From Candidatus Hydrogenedentota bacterium (GTDB taxonomy: Bacteria; Hydrogenedentota; Hydrogenedentia; Hydrogenedentales; SLHB01), in the NCBI GenBank assembly GCA_020849535.1, contig JADLGB010000238.1, forward strand, positions 1 through 40,466: DNA of 40,466 bases, given 5' to 3'. The notes beneath the pieces are model-generated. The model did no database searches. It was not told the DNA's origin and worked only from the letters and a program-made list of their open reading frames with translations. The position numbers and the translations under genes are program-made. Of the stretch, positions 16,335-24,550 are shown piece by piece. Each line of letters opens with the position of its first letter. Position 1 is the first letter of the stretch.

Positions 16335-17804
16335 GTGTCTCACTTTACTTTGATAGATGGCGGCATCGTGGGCGTGTACATCATCGCCACGATGATTGCC
16401 GGCATCGCGGTTCGCCGTTACGTAGTCAAGGTTGATCATTTCCTCCTCGCGGGCCGCGAGATGAACCTGTATCTCGGCATCGCGTCGCTCGCCGCCACCG
16501 AGTTCGGGATCGTGACCTGCATGTACACGGCGCAGAGCGGCTTCAAGAATGGCTTCGCGGGGGCCACCCCGGGCATTCTCGCGTTCTTCGCCATGTTCAT
16601 GGTGGGGTACACGGGGTTTTGCGTGAAACCACTCCGCGATGCTGGGGTCATGACCATCCCGGAACTGTTTCAACTGCGTTATGGTTCGCGCATCCGTTGG
16701 CTGGCCGGTGTGGTCATTGTGCTGGGCGGCCTGCTCAACATGGGGGTTTTTCTGCGCACGGGCGGTGACTTCCTGGTGGCCGTGTGTGGATTCGATCTGA
16801 AGTATCTTGAAATCACCATGACGGCGCTCCTGCTGTGCGTCGGCATCTATACAGTCTTGGGCGGCATGTTATCCGTTCTCGTCACCGACTTCCTTCAATT
16901 CATTGTCATGAGCGCCGGTCTTCTCGCAATGACCATCCTGATCCTCGTGAATGTGGGATGGGACAAGATGGCCACGGTCGTTGAGGCGAAGTACGGCGCC
17001 GGCGGATTCAATCCCTTCGTGCATCCCGAGATGGGATGGGAATATGTCGTAGCGAATGGCCTGCTGAGTGTCGCCATGGTGTTGACCTGGCAGACGACCA
17101 TTCAACGGCTCTTGGCGGCGAAAGACACGCGCACGGGCCGCCAAGTCTACACCCGCACGAGTTTCTTCTTCCTGTGCCGGTGGCTGATTCCGGTGATCTG
17201 GGGAGTCGCGGCCTTGGCGATCCTCACTCCCGAGGAGGTCGGCGACAATACGCTGCTTGCTATGCCCAAGATGCTCGGCCAGATCGCGCCCGTCGGCCTC
17301 ATGGGCATCCTCGTGGCGGCCATGCTTGCCGCGGACATGTCGACGGACTCTTCGTATATGCTGACGTGGTCCAGCGTTATCTACAACGACATTCTCGCGC
17401 CTTTCCACAAGGGGAAATGGTCCGAGAAGAGCGGCCTTCTGATCAGCCGCAGCATCGTGGCTATGATCGGTGTATTCCTGCTCTTCTACGGTCTGTGGTA
17501 TCCGCTCAAGGGCAACTTGTGGGATTACCTGACCGTCACCGGCAACATCTACCTCTCGAGCATGTCCGTGCTTCTGGTCGCATGCTGCTACTGGAAGCGC
17601 GCAAACAGTTGGGGCGCCGCCGGCGCCATCATCTGCGGTGCGACGATTCCTGTCGCGTTCCTGGTGATGGAACAGCTTCCAGCGACACAGCATTTTGCGC
17701 GGGACATCGTCGGACCGCATTTCTCAAACATTGCGACCTACATCATCGCCGCCACCGCCATGGTGGTCGGTTCCCTGCTGAAACCGCAGACGGCGAGCGC
17801 GTAA
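16335..17804 (+). CDS. Sodium:solute symporter (SSS family)
   Basis: The start is GTG 16335, placed 6 nt after the strong site GGAAGGGGG; the TTG at 16329 abuts that site and cannot be the start. The 489-aa protein has about 13 hydrophobic segments in the SSS order, beginning with a short outside segment and a GGIVGVYIIATMIAGIAV helix. The family signature region FLLAGREMN-YLGIASLAATEFG follows. The Na+ site on the eighth core helix shows as ADMSTDSSYML (Ser336, Thr337), followed by WSSVIYNDI. It imports an organic solute with Na+. Substrate is not readable from sequence; SSS members carry sugars, amino acids, urea-like and carboxylate compounds. The divergent M24 protein and the small protein directly downstream are the best context clues. 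Confidence 0.95.
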   Translation: MSHFTLIDGGIVGVYIIATMIAGIAVRRYVVKVDHFLLAGREMNLYLGIASLAATEFGIVTCMYTAQSGFKNGFAGATPGILAFFAMFMVGYTGFCVKPLRDAGVMTIPELFQLRYGSRIRWLAGVVIVLGGLLNMGVFLRTGGDFLVAVCGFDLKYLEITMTALLLCVGIYTVLGGMLSVLVTDFLQFIVMSAGLLAMTILILVNVGWDKMATVVEAKYGAGGFNPFVHPEMGWEYVVANGLLSVAMVLTWQTTIQRLLAAKDTRTGRQVYTRTSFFFLCRWLIPVIWGVAALAILTPEEVGDNTLLAMPKMLGQIAPVGLMGILVAAMLAADMSTDSSYMLTWSSVIYNDILAPFHKGKWSEKSGLLISRSIVAMIGVFLLFYGLWYPLKGNLWDYLTVTGNIYLSSMSVLLVACCYWKRANSWGAAGAIICGATIPVAFLVMEQLPATQHFARDIVGPHFSNIATYIIAATAMVVGSLLKPQTASA

Positions 17805-17822
17805 GCCCGGAAGGATATTGAT

Positions 17823-17972
17823 ATGCCTGAGCACTGGTTCTGGTTTTTGCTGACGTTGGCATGCGTTCTCTGGTACTCGACGATTACGGTATACGTCGCG
17901 GTCCGCGGAGTGAGCGACATCGCGGGGATGCTAAAACGCCTTTCCTCCAATGGCGAGGAATCCAACGATTGA
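17823..17972 (+). CDS. 49-aa single-helix membrane protein behind the symporter
   Basis: ATG 17823 has GGAAGGA at 7 nt and lies 18 nt after the symporter stop; the frame ends at TGA 17970-17972. The protein begins MPEHWFWFLLTLACVLWYST and continues ITVYVAVRGVSDIAGML, with one membrane helix at about residues 5-28 and a short charged tail (LKRLSSNGEESND). Very small one-helix proteins encoded just after SSS transporters are a recurring arrangement, annotated as symporter small accessory proteins. Size, spacing and topology fit that group. It would act in the inner membrane with the symporter, perhaps in assembly or regulation. It could easily be missed by length filters. The next gene starts 100 nt later. 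Confidence 0.8.
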   Translation: MPEHWFWFLLTLACVLWYSTITVYVAVRGVSDIAGMLKRLSSNGEESND

Positions 17973-18072
17973 CGCGTTTCGCTAAGCGATGCGGGAGCGA
18001 TAGCCGCCTCCCGTGCGGCCATTGGATACGCGCGAACCGGGTACATCATTCAGATCGATAGGGAGAGCGACC

Positions 18073-19881
18073 ATGCGTCGATGTCTTCGGAGTTCCCCGT
18101 GCTTTCTCCTGGCCACCGTTCTTGTGTGCGCGTGTTCAGCGTTGACCGAGCCCTGCGCTGCGCAAGAGCTGAAGCTGAGCAGCCTCGAGTTTCACTCGCC
18201 ATGCCCCGCCGTACCCTACTACCACTTCACCGTGACGCTCGGCCTCCCCAGGGTCGATACGGTTCATATTCAGCAGCTTGAGGCCAATGCCGCTCCCGTG
18301 CTTGACTACTTCCTCCTGTCTGAGGACGAGCCCTTCGATTCGGATGTCCCTCGGGAACGGCGGCGCATGGTGATCGCCCGGGGCCTGAAGAGCACGCGAC
18401 CGGAGACGACCTACACACGTCCTACCCTGGTCGCCCGCTTGGACTGGCGAGAAGGCGTGTCGTACGCGCTTTCCGTGACCTTGAGTTTGGGAGGCAAGGA
18501 CGGCCCGACGTGCACAAGTGCCATCGAAGGGAAGGCGCCAGCGAAGGGCGGCTACTGGAATCCTGCCTGGACGCATTACCAGAGCGTCGTGGTCAGCGAG
18601 ACGGCCGGAATCGCGCGCAAGAATGAACCCGTATATGCCAGCTTCCTCTTCTATCCCGACACGCTGACGGAGCCCAGCCGCGAGCTTCGCGTGGTGCGTT
18701 TCGACCATCGCGCCGGCACGCACACCGAGGTCCCGTGTCAAGTCGTGGATACGTCCATGGTGGATTCCGTGGAACTGCCCATGTACGACGAGAAAGGCAA
18801 GCAGAAGCCCGCGACGTACGTGCCAACGAAATCGGTCACTGTGGTTTTTCCCGCGAGTGTTGGCGCGCGCGAAAGCGCGGTATATCTTGCGTTCTATGGC
18901 AACGCGCACGCCGCAGCGCCCGATTTCACGAGCGATCTGAAGGTGAATGGCGAAGCTCCGGGCCTTACCGTCGAGAATGCGTTCTACCACCTCAAACTGC
19001 ACAAAGACAGCGGCATGCTGGATGAACTCACGCTGAAATCCAAGCCAGATGCCACCTTCAAACACAAGAAGGAGACGAATGGGGCCATCCAGTGGAACCC
19101 GGACTGCTACGCCCCGCCTCGCCCCTGGGTGCATCTGTCGGACTGGCTGCCCGGCAAGTACGACTACGAATACGAGGAGCTTCGCGGACCGCTCGTTTTT
19201 CGGACGCGGCGTTGGGGCGAGATGCCGATGATGCCGGAACTGCTGTGCTCAATGGAGTACGAGTTCTACGCTGGCCTTCCCTATTTCCGCATGCGCTCGA
19301 CGATGGAGGTTCGCCATCAGGTGGACGTCGAGGCGTTGCGCAATGCGGAGGTCGTGTTCGCGCGTGAGATCTTCACCGAAGCGGCGTGGTGGGACCTTCT
19401 TGGACGTCGCGTGCAGACGCGCGACCTGCGTCCTGCGCCTGATCTGACCGAATGGACGATGCCCGCCGACACACCTTGGCTGGCGCTGTTGGATCGCGAT
19501 CGTGGATATGGATTCGCGGGGATTCAAGTGTCAAGCGCCAGCGCGGGATTGGAAGGGCGTTTGCGCACGTTGAATCCGTACATGTACGTTACCGTGGGTC
19601 CATGGATCTACTGGACCCGAGCTCTGGCCTATCCCTACGGAGGCACAAACCCGCAGCAACTCGTTCGCATCGTGCGCGGCAGCGTGTTTGCGGAAGAGTG
19701 GGCGTACCTGCCGTTCGAGGTGATAGGCAAGGGCGATCGCGTGTTCGCAGACGTGCAGCGCCTGCAGGAAGCTATCACGCATCCGCTTCACGTCAAGGTG
19801 GATGCGCCCATCGATCCGCGCATGGAAGTGCCAGAAGAACTCTACATAGAACCAACGGCGACGGGCTGGGAAGAGAAGTAA
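18073..19881 (+). CDS. Secreted protein of unknown function (603 aa minus stop)
   Basis: The start is ATG 18073, with GGGAGAG 6 nt upstream; a longer frame from 18013 adds 20 unlikely residues. The signal MRRCLRSSPCFLLATVLVCA is followed by CSALTEPCAAQ, giving either a lipobox-like Cys or an AxA cut near residue 30. The mature protein is beta-rich. An N-terminal part (about 35-130) reads like a fibronectin/Ig-type strand set. A middle part has a tandem of short charged strands up to VYLAFYGNAHAA. A larger C-terminal part (from about 310, ENAFYHLKLHKDSGMLDELTLKS) is reminiscent of the beta-sandwich in polysaccharide lyases and alpha-mannosidase-like enzymes that compare ring or side-chain orientation. 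I see no firm catalytic motif. It is in the same direction as the symporter and its small partner, so the three may form one unit. Function unknown. Confidence 0.88.
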   Translation: MRRCLRSSPCFLLATVLVCACSALTEPCAAQELKLSSLEFHSPCPAVPYYHFTVTLGLPRVDTVHIQQLEANAAPVLDYFLLSEDEPFDSDVPRERRRMVIARGLKSTRPETTYTRPTLVARLDWREGVSYALSVTLSLGGKDGPTCTSAIEGKAPAKGGYWNPAWTHYQSVVVSETAGIARKNEPVYASFLFYPDTLTEPSRELRVVRFDHRAGTHTEVPCQVVDTSMVDSVELPMYDEKGKQKPATYVPTKSVTVVFPASVGARESAVYLAFYGNAHAAAPDFTSDLKVNGEAPGLTVENAFYHLKLHKDSGMLDELTLKSKPDATFKHKKETNGAIQWNPDCYAPPRPWVHLSDWLPGKYDYEYEELRGPLVFRTRRWGEMPMMPELLCSMEYEFYAGLPYFRMRSTMEVRHQVDVEALRNAEVVFAREIFTEAAWWDLLGRRVQTRDLRPAPDLTEWTMPADTPWLALLDRDRGYGFAGIQVSSASAGLEGRLRTLNPYMYVTVGPWIYWTRALAYPYGGTNPQQLVRIVRGSVFAEEWAYLPFEVIGKGDRVFADVQRLQEAITHPLHVKVDAPIDPRMEVPEELYIEPTATGWEEK

Positions 19882-20516
19882 CGCTCGCTTCGCGTGGTGC
19901 GGTGAGATATGCGGGCTAGGCGCATACAAACGTTACGCACGGTCCCTTTCCTTTGGCCGCGGCGGCGCTGAGCCGCCGTAATGGCCTGAAGGGCCTAGGT
20001 ACTCGTAGCCCTTGGGTTGGCCCGCGGCACGCGGGACTACCCAGGGTCAGCACGTCCCCAGAGACTCCCCTGAAAGGGGTCCATAGCATAGGTTACAACT
20101 TGATGATCGGCATGCGCGGGAATTATGAAACGCTGACTATGCAACCCCTTCAGGGTAGTGAAGACTCGATCCTGTACCCAGGGCAGGCCTTCGCTGCGCT
20201 TCGGCCAACCCTGGGCTTTCAGTACTCTGGCCCTTCAGGACACAAGAGTGAATGATGCATTGCACAGGGTGCTTGAGTGATGTCGCGATCCTGCTCGCGG
20301 TCGCTTGCCTCGATTCTCATCTGCGTTCATCTGATCCATCTGCGGCCGTAGCCTTCGTTTGGTTTCGGCATTGGCCGCGCTGTTCGGTCCATGGCAAAGA
20401 AGGGTTCCCGCCTGCGTGGGCATGACGTGATTGCCCTTTTTGCGGCCATACTGAGTCCGCCTCTTCTCCCTCGAGAGAACCAGGCGCATTCCGGAGGAAA
20501 ACTTTTCGAGAGGACG
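19882..20516. repeat. Convergent intergenic region with a composite hairpin repeat (copy B, 19961-20239)
   Basis: Positions 19961-20239 hold a chain of hairpins: GGCGGC..GCCGCC, then GGCCTGAAGGGCC. Next is a stem whose outer arms are CCCTTGGGT/ACCCAGGG around GCCCGCGGCACGCGGG. CCCCTGAAAGGGG follows. After a spacer of about 60 nt, the same elements return in reverse order (CCCCTTCAGGG, a second CCCAGGG..CCCTGGG stem, GGCCCTTCAGG). The whole block is an inverted copy of 24138-24419. Farther right, 20330-20350 reads like a simple CATCTGCG-type intergenic repeat, and 20409-20423 holds a CCCGCCTGCGTGGG hairpin of a kind common between genes. I see no gene here; open frames through the block follow from the repeat. 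Confidence 0.75.
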
Positions 20517-23500
20517 TCACCGGGTGTTCACGTCGATTTCATAGACGAAGGCGTCGTTCTCACTCCACGTATCGGAGATGGTGTTGCCCTCTACGGTCAT
20601 TGATCCTGCCAGGTCGAAGAGCTTTTGCACGCGCATTCCTTCAATCCCGTCGATAGTGATGCTCGCGTGCTGTGCTTCGGTTGTCGAGTTTGCGGTGAGC
20701 AGGTAGAATCTTCCGTTCCATTGTTTGAGCCGCATCTCAACCGCACTGTCTGCGGGCGTGATGGTGACGCGGTTCGCCGCATCATCCTGCACGAACGCGG
20801 GCCACAGGTAATTGAGTTCATGGAACCATCCGCGAAGTCGCTGCAATCCACCCTTCTGCACGCAGAGGTAGTGGTATAGCCCGTTGGCCCCCGCGATGAT
20901 TGCCTGATACGACTCGCAGCGCACGCCACGCCAGTCATCGGCGCGGATCGAGCAGTAGGTCTTGAAATGTTCGGGGACGATTTCATCATCGTGCCAGGAG
21001 ACGTAGTAGTTCACTTCGCCCAGCTTGAATCGCTTCGGGTCGAGTACTTCTTCGGTCTCTGTGAGGAACGGCGCGTTGCGCCACGCGGGGCCGGGGCGTC
21101 CCATGATCTTCGTGTAGCAATAGCCGACCGGTTGGCCGGGAGCGGGCCAATCGGTGCGCCCGAGGTCATACAGGAAACTCGAATCGTGATGGCCCCAAAC
21201 GAGGAGCCTCGGCGCCGGCGCCGTCCCCATCAGCGTTTCGACCTTCTTGCGGTACTCGACGGATTCCGGGGTCGATCCCCAATAGTAGAACTGCTTGGCG
21301 TAACAGCCGAGGAATCCCGGATGCGTGAGCAACGCGTCGCGGTCTACCTCAAACGTATCCACGGACTCCGGCCCGGGCCCGATGGTGAGCGTATAGGCCC
21401 CCAGGTTCCACGCCTCGTTTGTGTCTGCGAAGATGTCCTGCCTTTCCACGCCGGTCGCCTTGTTCTTGATGTAATACGCGCGCTGAACATTCGCGCCGAG
21501 CGCGAGGGCCTCTCGCCAGTCATCGGAAGACAGCGAAGGCACGATGGGGAAGAACCGGAAATCGTCGTTGATGATCAGACGGCCTTCTTCATCGACGGAC
21601 ACCTTGCTGATGGGAGGAAGGGGTCGCCGTTCCGCGTGTTCGAGGCGGCCCAGGCGCGCGGTGCGCGACGCGATCGGCGCACCGTCTCCGTTCACATAGG
21701 TGATCTCCAGGACGTAGTCTTGAATGGGAAGTGGATTGACTCGGAGACTTTCAAGTGGAAAGGAGAATGTCGAAATCGGCTCGGTCGCTTCCCGCGTGAA
21801 GTCGGCCACGGCCGCTCCAGTGATTTCGTCCTTGACGATGATTCGCATGGAGCCGCCGGGAGGAATCGGACGAAGCCGGTTGTGCACTTCGACGCGCGCC
21901 TCGGCTTCCTCGGGGAAATAGAACTCCTGATCGAGCACAAGCTCGATCACCAGAGGGATCTCGATCGGAAGCACAACGTTGACCGGCTCGATACCCTCGC
22001 CGCGCAACGACACGCTGAACTCGCTGACACCGGCATCAGACCCGGCATCGTAGGTGAACGTAAGGCTCTGCGGTTCTCCCGCAACGAGATCGCATGTGCC
22101 CCGGAAGGCCTCCTTACCGGTCACTCCCGCGGAGATGTCCACGTGCAGCGGCCTGTCGTGGCTGACCAGAGTGAGTTCTCCCGAGTTCATGCCCGCATAG
22201 ATGGGGGGATGCGTCACAAAGTCCTGTGACTGGTCCGGGTCCAGTTCCCAGCGATTGCCCAATCGCAGCGATTGGATTTCCAAGCCGGGAGGAGGCGCTG
22301 TGACGAGTCGCCCGAGCTGCTGTCTGTTGATAGCCTTGCCGGTCCACAGCAGCCGCTCGTCGCCGGAACGCCATTCGATATTGAAACCCATCGGCGACTG
22401 CGGCGGACCTTCCAGTCCGAGCAAGCGGAAAGGTATGGTCAACTTGTGCACCTCGGTACTGGACTGTATGGAAAGACCCTCAGCTTCGCCATACATCCCG
22501 TTGGCTGTGTATCCCTGCTTCTCCGCGACTTTCGCGAATGAGGCATGGCCATTCTCATCAGTTTTGATTACGTCATAGAGAAACCGGCGATAGTCCATGA
22601 AACCGTCTGATGAGTGCGCATTGAGATAAACCAACGTCTCGGGCTTGCCGGACACGCGAGGAATGGCGACATACACATTGTTCAAATCATTGGCGGCGTG
22701 AACGCCCCGCTGTCCATCAGGCAGAGTACCCCACTCCGCAAACAGGGTGCGCGGCGGCGCGTAACGCTCACTAGGCAGAGGTGTTCCGTCGCCGAGTTCG
22801 CACATGCTGACGTCGTCAATCCAAAGGCTCGTCGTGCCCTCTGAACCCAGCAAGGTCACTTGAACGCGTACCTTCTCCACGGGCTTCTGAGGAAGGAAAC
22901 CGCCACGAAGATACTCCCACCCGTGATCGCTCTCACCGAGGCTGAACGTGGGAGAAACCTCCTGCATGGTGCCGTCGGTGTGATAGACGTAGAGCGTCAG
23001 ATTGGGGAGGTTGTCCGAACCGAAATATCCGGGCGGGCGGTTCCCCACGGAGTTCTCGAGCCGCGACCAGAGACTGACGAGCACCGGCCTCACTGCGTCC
23101 TGATCCAGACGGACCTCCTGAGAGATGCCCGAGACATCCGCGTACACGACATCCGCCCTTATCGAGTGTGCGCCGCTCCGCGCAGAACTGGCCACGCGTT
23201 GCGGCGCACGGAAATGCGCTCCCACCCAACTCACCCACTCGTCTTCGATGGGTTCGTCCCACGAGGCGGGCCAATCGCTTTGTGGCGCGCCGTCCTCAAA
23301 GCTGCCATTGTGCACGAGGTTAATGGCGTCAGCAGGTTCCTGCATGAGTTGGACGTCGTCTATCCATACGCGCCGTAGTTCCTGTGCTCCGCCTATCAGC
23401 GTGAAAGCCACCTTCGCGCCCCACAGCAACTCGGACGGCGTGAAAGTGGCCTGGTACTCCTTCCATTGCCCGGAGGGCGCCAATGCCACTTCGTGGGTTT

Positions 23501-23948
23501 CGGTAGTCAGGCCGGTAATGGTCCCCAACGTGATTGTCGCACTCAAGGCATCTTCGGCTTGCGCGGTTGCTGTCTTGTAGAAGAACGAGATGCGCACCTC
23601 CCTGCCCGGAACGAGCGGCGTGCCAAACGGCATGGCAGGATCTTTCACTCGCCAATAGTCAGACGCGAGCGTTGCCGTGGCGGGCTGCGCGTCAACCTCG
23701 AGCTGTAATGCGGCTTCGCCCGCGTGCTTCTCATCCCGGCAAAGGCTCACGCCTTCGCTGACCTGCCAGCGCGCAGGCACGCGGCTATCGCGCGCCTCAA
23801 TGTGGGTGGCATGACTTGCCTCCCGGCGCAGGAGATTCACGAATTCGTCTTCCACGTCTCCATTGGGCAGCAGATTCTGTCCAGAAGCCACTCCGAAAGG
23901 AGTGAGAGTGAGCAGAATGAACAACGCGTAGCGGCCAGCTTCGTGCAT
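20517..23948 (-). CDS. Large secreted multidomain protein with carbohydrate-binding modules (1143 aa)
   Basis: The start is ATG 23948, with GGGGAGA 6 nt upstream; the frame open to 24002 adds 18 residues with no site. The signal MHEAGRYALFILLTLTPFGV ends at ASGQ. Two galactose-binding-like modules follow, each opening with the N-L-x-x-N-G-x-x-E pattern (NLLPNGDVE about residue 25, NLVHNGSFEDG about 212) and each closing with LRRVWIDDVQL or TSLWIDDVSM. These match CBM4/9/22-type modules. Residues about 400-560 look like a CBM9-type domain (NDLNNVYVAIP, FRLLGLEGPP, GFNIEWRSGDERLLW). Residues about 600-730 are Ig-like. From about 745 (KVSVDEEGRLIINDDFRFFPI) a barrel-like region contains LLVWGHHDSSFLYDL and YYVSWHDDEIVPEHF with candidate acids. 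A short beta domain ends the protein. Likely an extracellular glycosidase or glycan-binding protein; family not assigned. Confidence 0.92.
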   Translation of the reverse strand: MHEAGRYALFILLTLTPFGVASGQNLLPNGDVEDEFVNLLRREASHATHIEARDSRVPARWQVSEGVSLCRDEKHAGEAALQLEVDAQPATATLASDYWRVKDPAMPFGTPLVPGREVRISFFYKTATAQAEDALSATITLGTITGLTTETHEVALAPSGQWKEYQATFTPSELLWGAKVAFTLIGGAQELRRVWIDDVQLMQEPADAINLVHNGSFEDGAPQSDWPASWDEPIEDEWVSWVGAHFRAPQRVASSARSGAHSIRADVVYADVSGISQEVRLDQDAVRPVLVSLWSRLENSVGNRPPGYFGSDNLPNLTLYVYHTDGTMQEVSPTFSLGESDHGWEYLRGGFLPQKPVEKVRVQVTLLGSEGTTSLWIDDVSMCELGDGTPLPSERYAPPRTLFAEWGTLPDGQRGVHAANDLNNVYVAIPRVSGKPETLVYLNAHSSDGFMDYRRFLYDVIKTDENGHASFAKVAEKQGYTANGMYGEAEGLSIQSSTEVHKLTIPFRLLGLEGPPQSPMGFNIEWRSGDERLLWTGKAINRQQLGRLVTAPPPGLEIQSLRLGNRWELDPDQSQDFVTHPPIYAGMNSGELTLVSHDRPLHVDISAGVTGKEAFRGTCDLVAGEPQSLTFTYDAGSDAGVSEFSVSLRGEGIEPVNVVLPIEIPLVIELVLDQEFYFPEEAEARVEVHNRLRPIPPGGSMRIIVKDEITGAAVADFTREATEPISTFSFPLESLRVNPLPIQDYVLEITYVNGDGAPIASRTARLGRLEHAERRPLPPISKVSVDEEGRLIINDDFRFFPIVPSLSSDDWREALALGANVQRAYYIKNKATGVERQDIFADTNEAWNLGAYTLTIGPGPESVDTFEVDRDALLTHPGFLGCYAKQFYYWGSTPESVEYRKKVETLMGTAPAPRLLVWGHHDSSFLYDLGRTDWPAPGQPVGYCYTKIMGRPGPAWRNAPFLTETEEVLDPKRFKLGEVNYYVSWHDDEIVPEHFKTYCSIRADDWRGVRCESYQAIIAGANGLYHYLCVQKGGLQRLRGWFHELNYLWPAFVQDDAANRVTITPADSAVEMRLKQWNGRFYLLTANSTTEAQHASITIDGIEGMRVQKLFDLAGSMTVEGNTISDTWSENDAFVYEIDVNTR

Positions 23949-23972
23949 GTTGTGTCTCCCCGTGATAGGCAT

Positions 23973-24002
23973 AGTAGACGGTGCCCCGAGGAGACTTGTC
24001 AA
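23973..24002 (-). promoter_or_regulatory. Probable promoter of the 1143-aa protein gene
   Basis: On the minus strand a perfect TTGACA (24002-23997) is followed after 18 nt by TCTACT (23978-23973). This would start transcription about 18 nt before the ATG at 23948, leaving room for the GGGGAGA ribosome site. It is the best promoter match in the window. Confidence 0.5.
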
Positions 24003-24036
24003 TCACTTTTATTCACCTGCAATGCGCCGGCCCTGC

Positions 24037-24058
24037 AGGGCAATCGCACTAAAACTGC
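24037..24058 (-). promoter_or_regulatory. 22-nt motif upstream of the 1143-aa protein gene
   Basis: On the minus strand it reads GCAGTTTTAGTGC-G-ATTGCCCT, ending 88 nt before the ATG at 23948 and just upstream of the TTGACA box. It matches 24529-24550 at 21 of 22 positions. It may be an operator or the outer arm of a repeat. Confidence 0.4.
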
Positions 24059-24528
24059 GGATCTACATGGAGGGGACCCGTGTGACCCAACGGGCCTCAG
24101 TAGTCACAGCCCAGGTCAACGGCCTTATCACACTCTTATGGCCTGAAAGGCCAATGTACTCACAGCCCCGGGTTGGCCGAAGCGCAGCGGAGGCCTACCC
24201 TGGGTACGCAGACCGATTCTTACTACCCTGAAAGGGTTGCATAGTCTCCCTGTGCCAATCCCCAACGCACCGTTCATCACATTGTCTTATGCTATGCATC
24301 CCTTTCAGGGAACTCCTCCTGGGACGTGCTGACCCTGGGTAGTCCCGCCGTTTCGGCGGGCCGACCCAGGGCTATGAGTACATAGGCCTTTCAGGCCATT
24401 GCGGCGGCTCAACGCCGCCGATTCGCAGCCATCTTACCCGGGCTCAGCCCAATCGGCATCACAATCGACCTGCGGTAACTCCCAAAGAGGGGCGATACCG
24501 GCCGGACTTCGTGACGGTAACGAAATGG

Positions 24529-24550
24529 GCAGTTTTAGTGCAATTGCCCT
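24529..24550 (+). promoter_or_regulatory. 22-nt motif upstream of the DUF4091 gene
   Basis: On the plus strand it reads GCAGTTTTAGTGC-A-ATTGCCCT and ends 130 nt before the ATG at 24681. Both copies are followed by a GGCCGGC stretch. Each is in the same orientation relative to the gene it precedes. Confidence 0.4.

Noticed and set aside
19961..20239. Insertion sequence
   Set aside because: No transposase frame is inside or beside it, and I see no target-site duplication. A non-autonomous element remains possible and is reported as a finding.
20967..22229. 420-aa open frame on the plus strand
   Set aside because: It is antisense to the 1143-aa secreted protein and rich in Arg, His and Gly in the way of shadow frames. 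No ribosome site or domain supports it.
23947..24231. 94-aa frame through the composite repeat
   Set aside because: Its distinctive part (QPRVGRSAAEAYPGY) comes from the hairpin repeat; there is no ribosome site.
19961..24419. CRISPR array
   Set aside because: The repeats are only two large inverted blocks, with no regular short direct repeats or spacers, and no cas genes are present.
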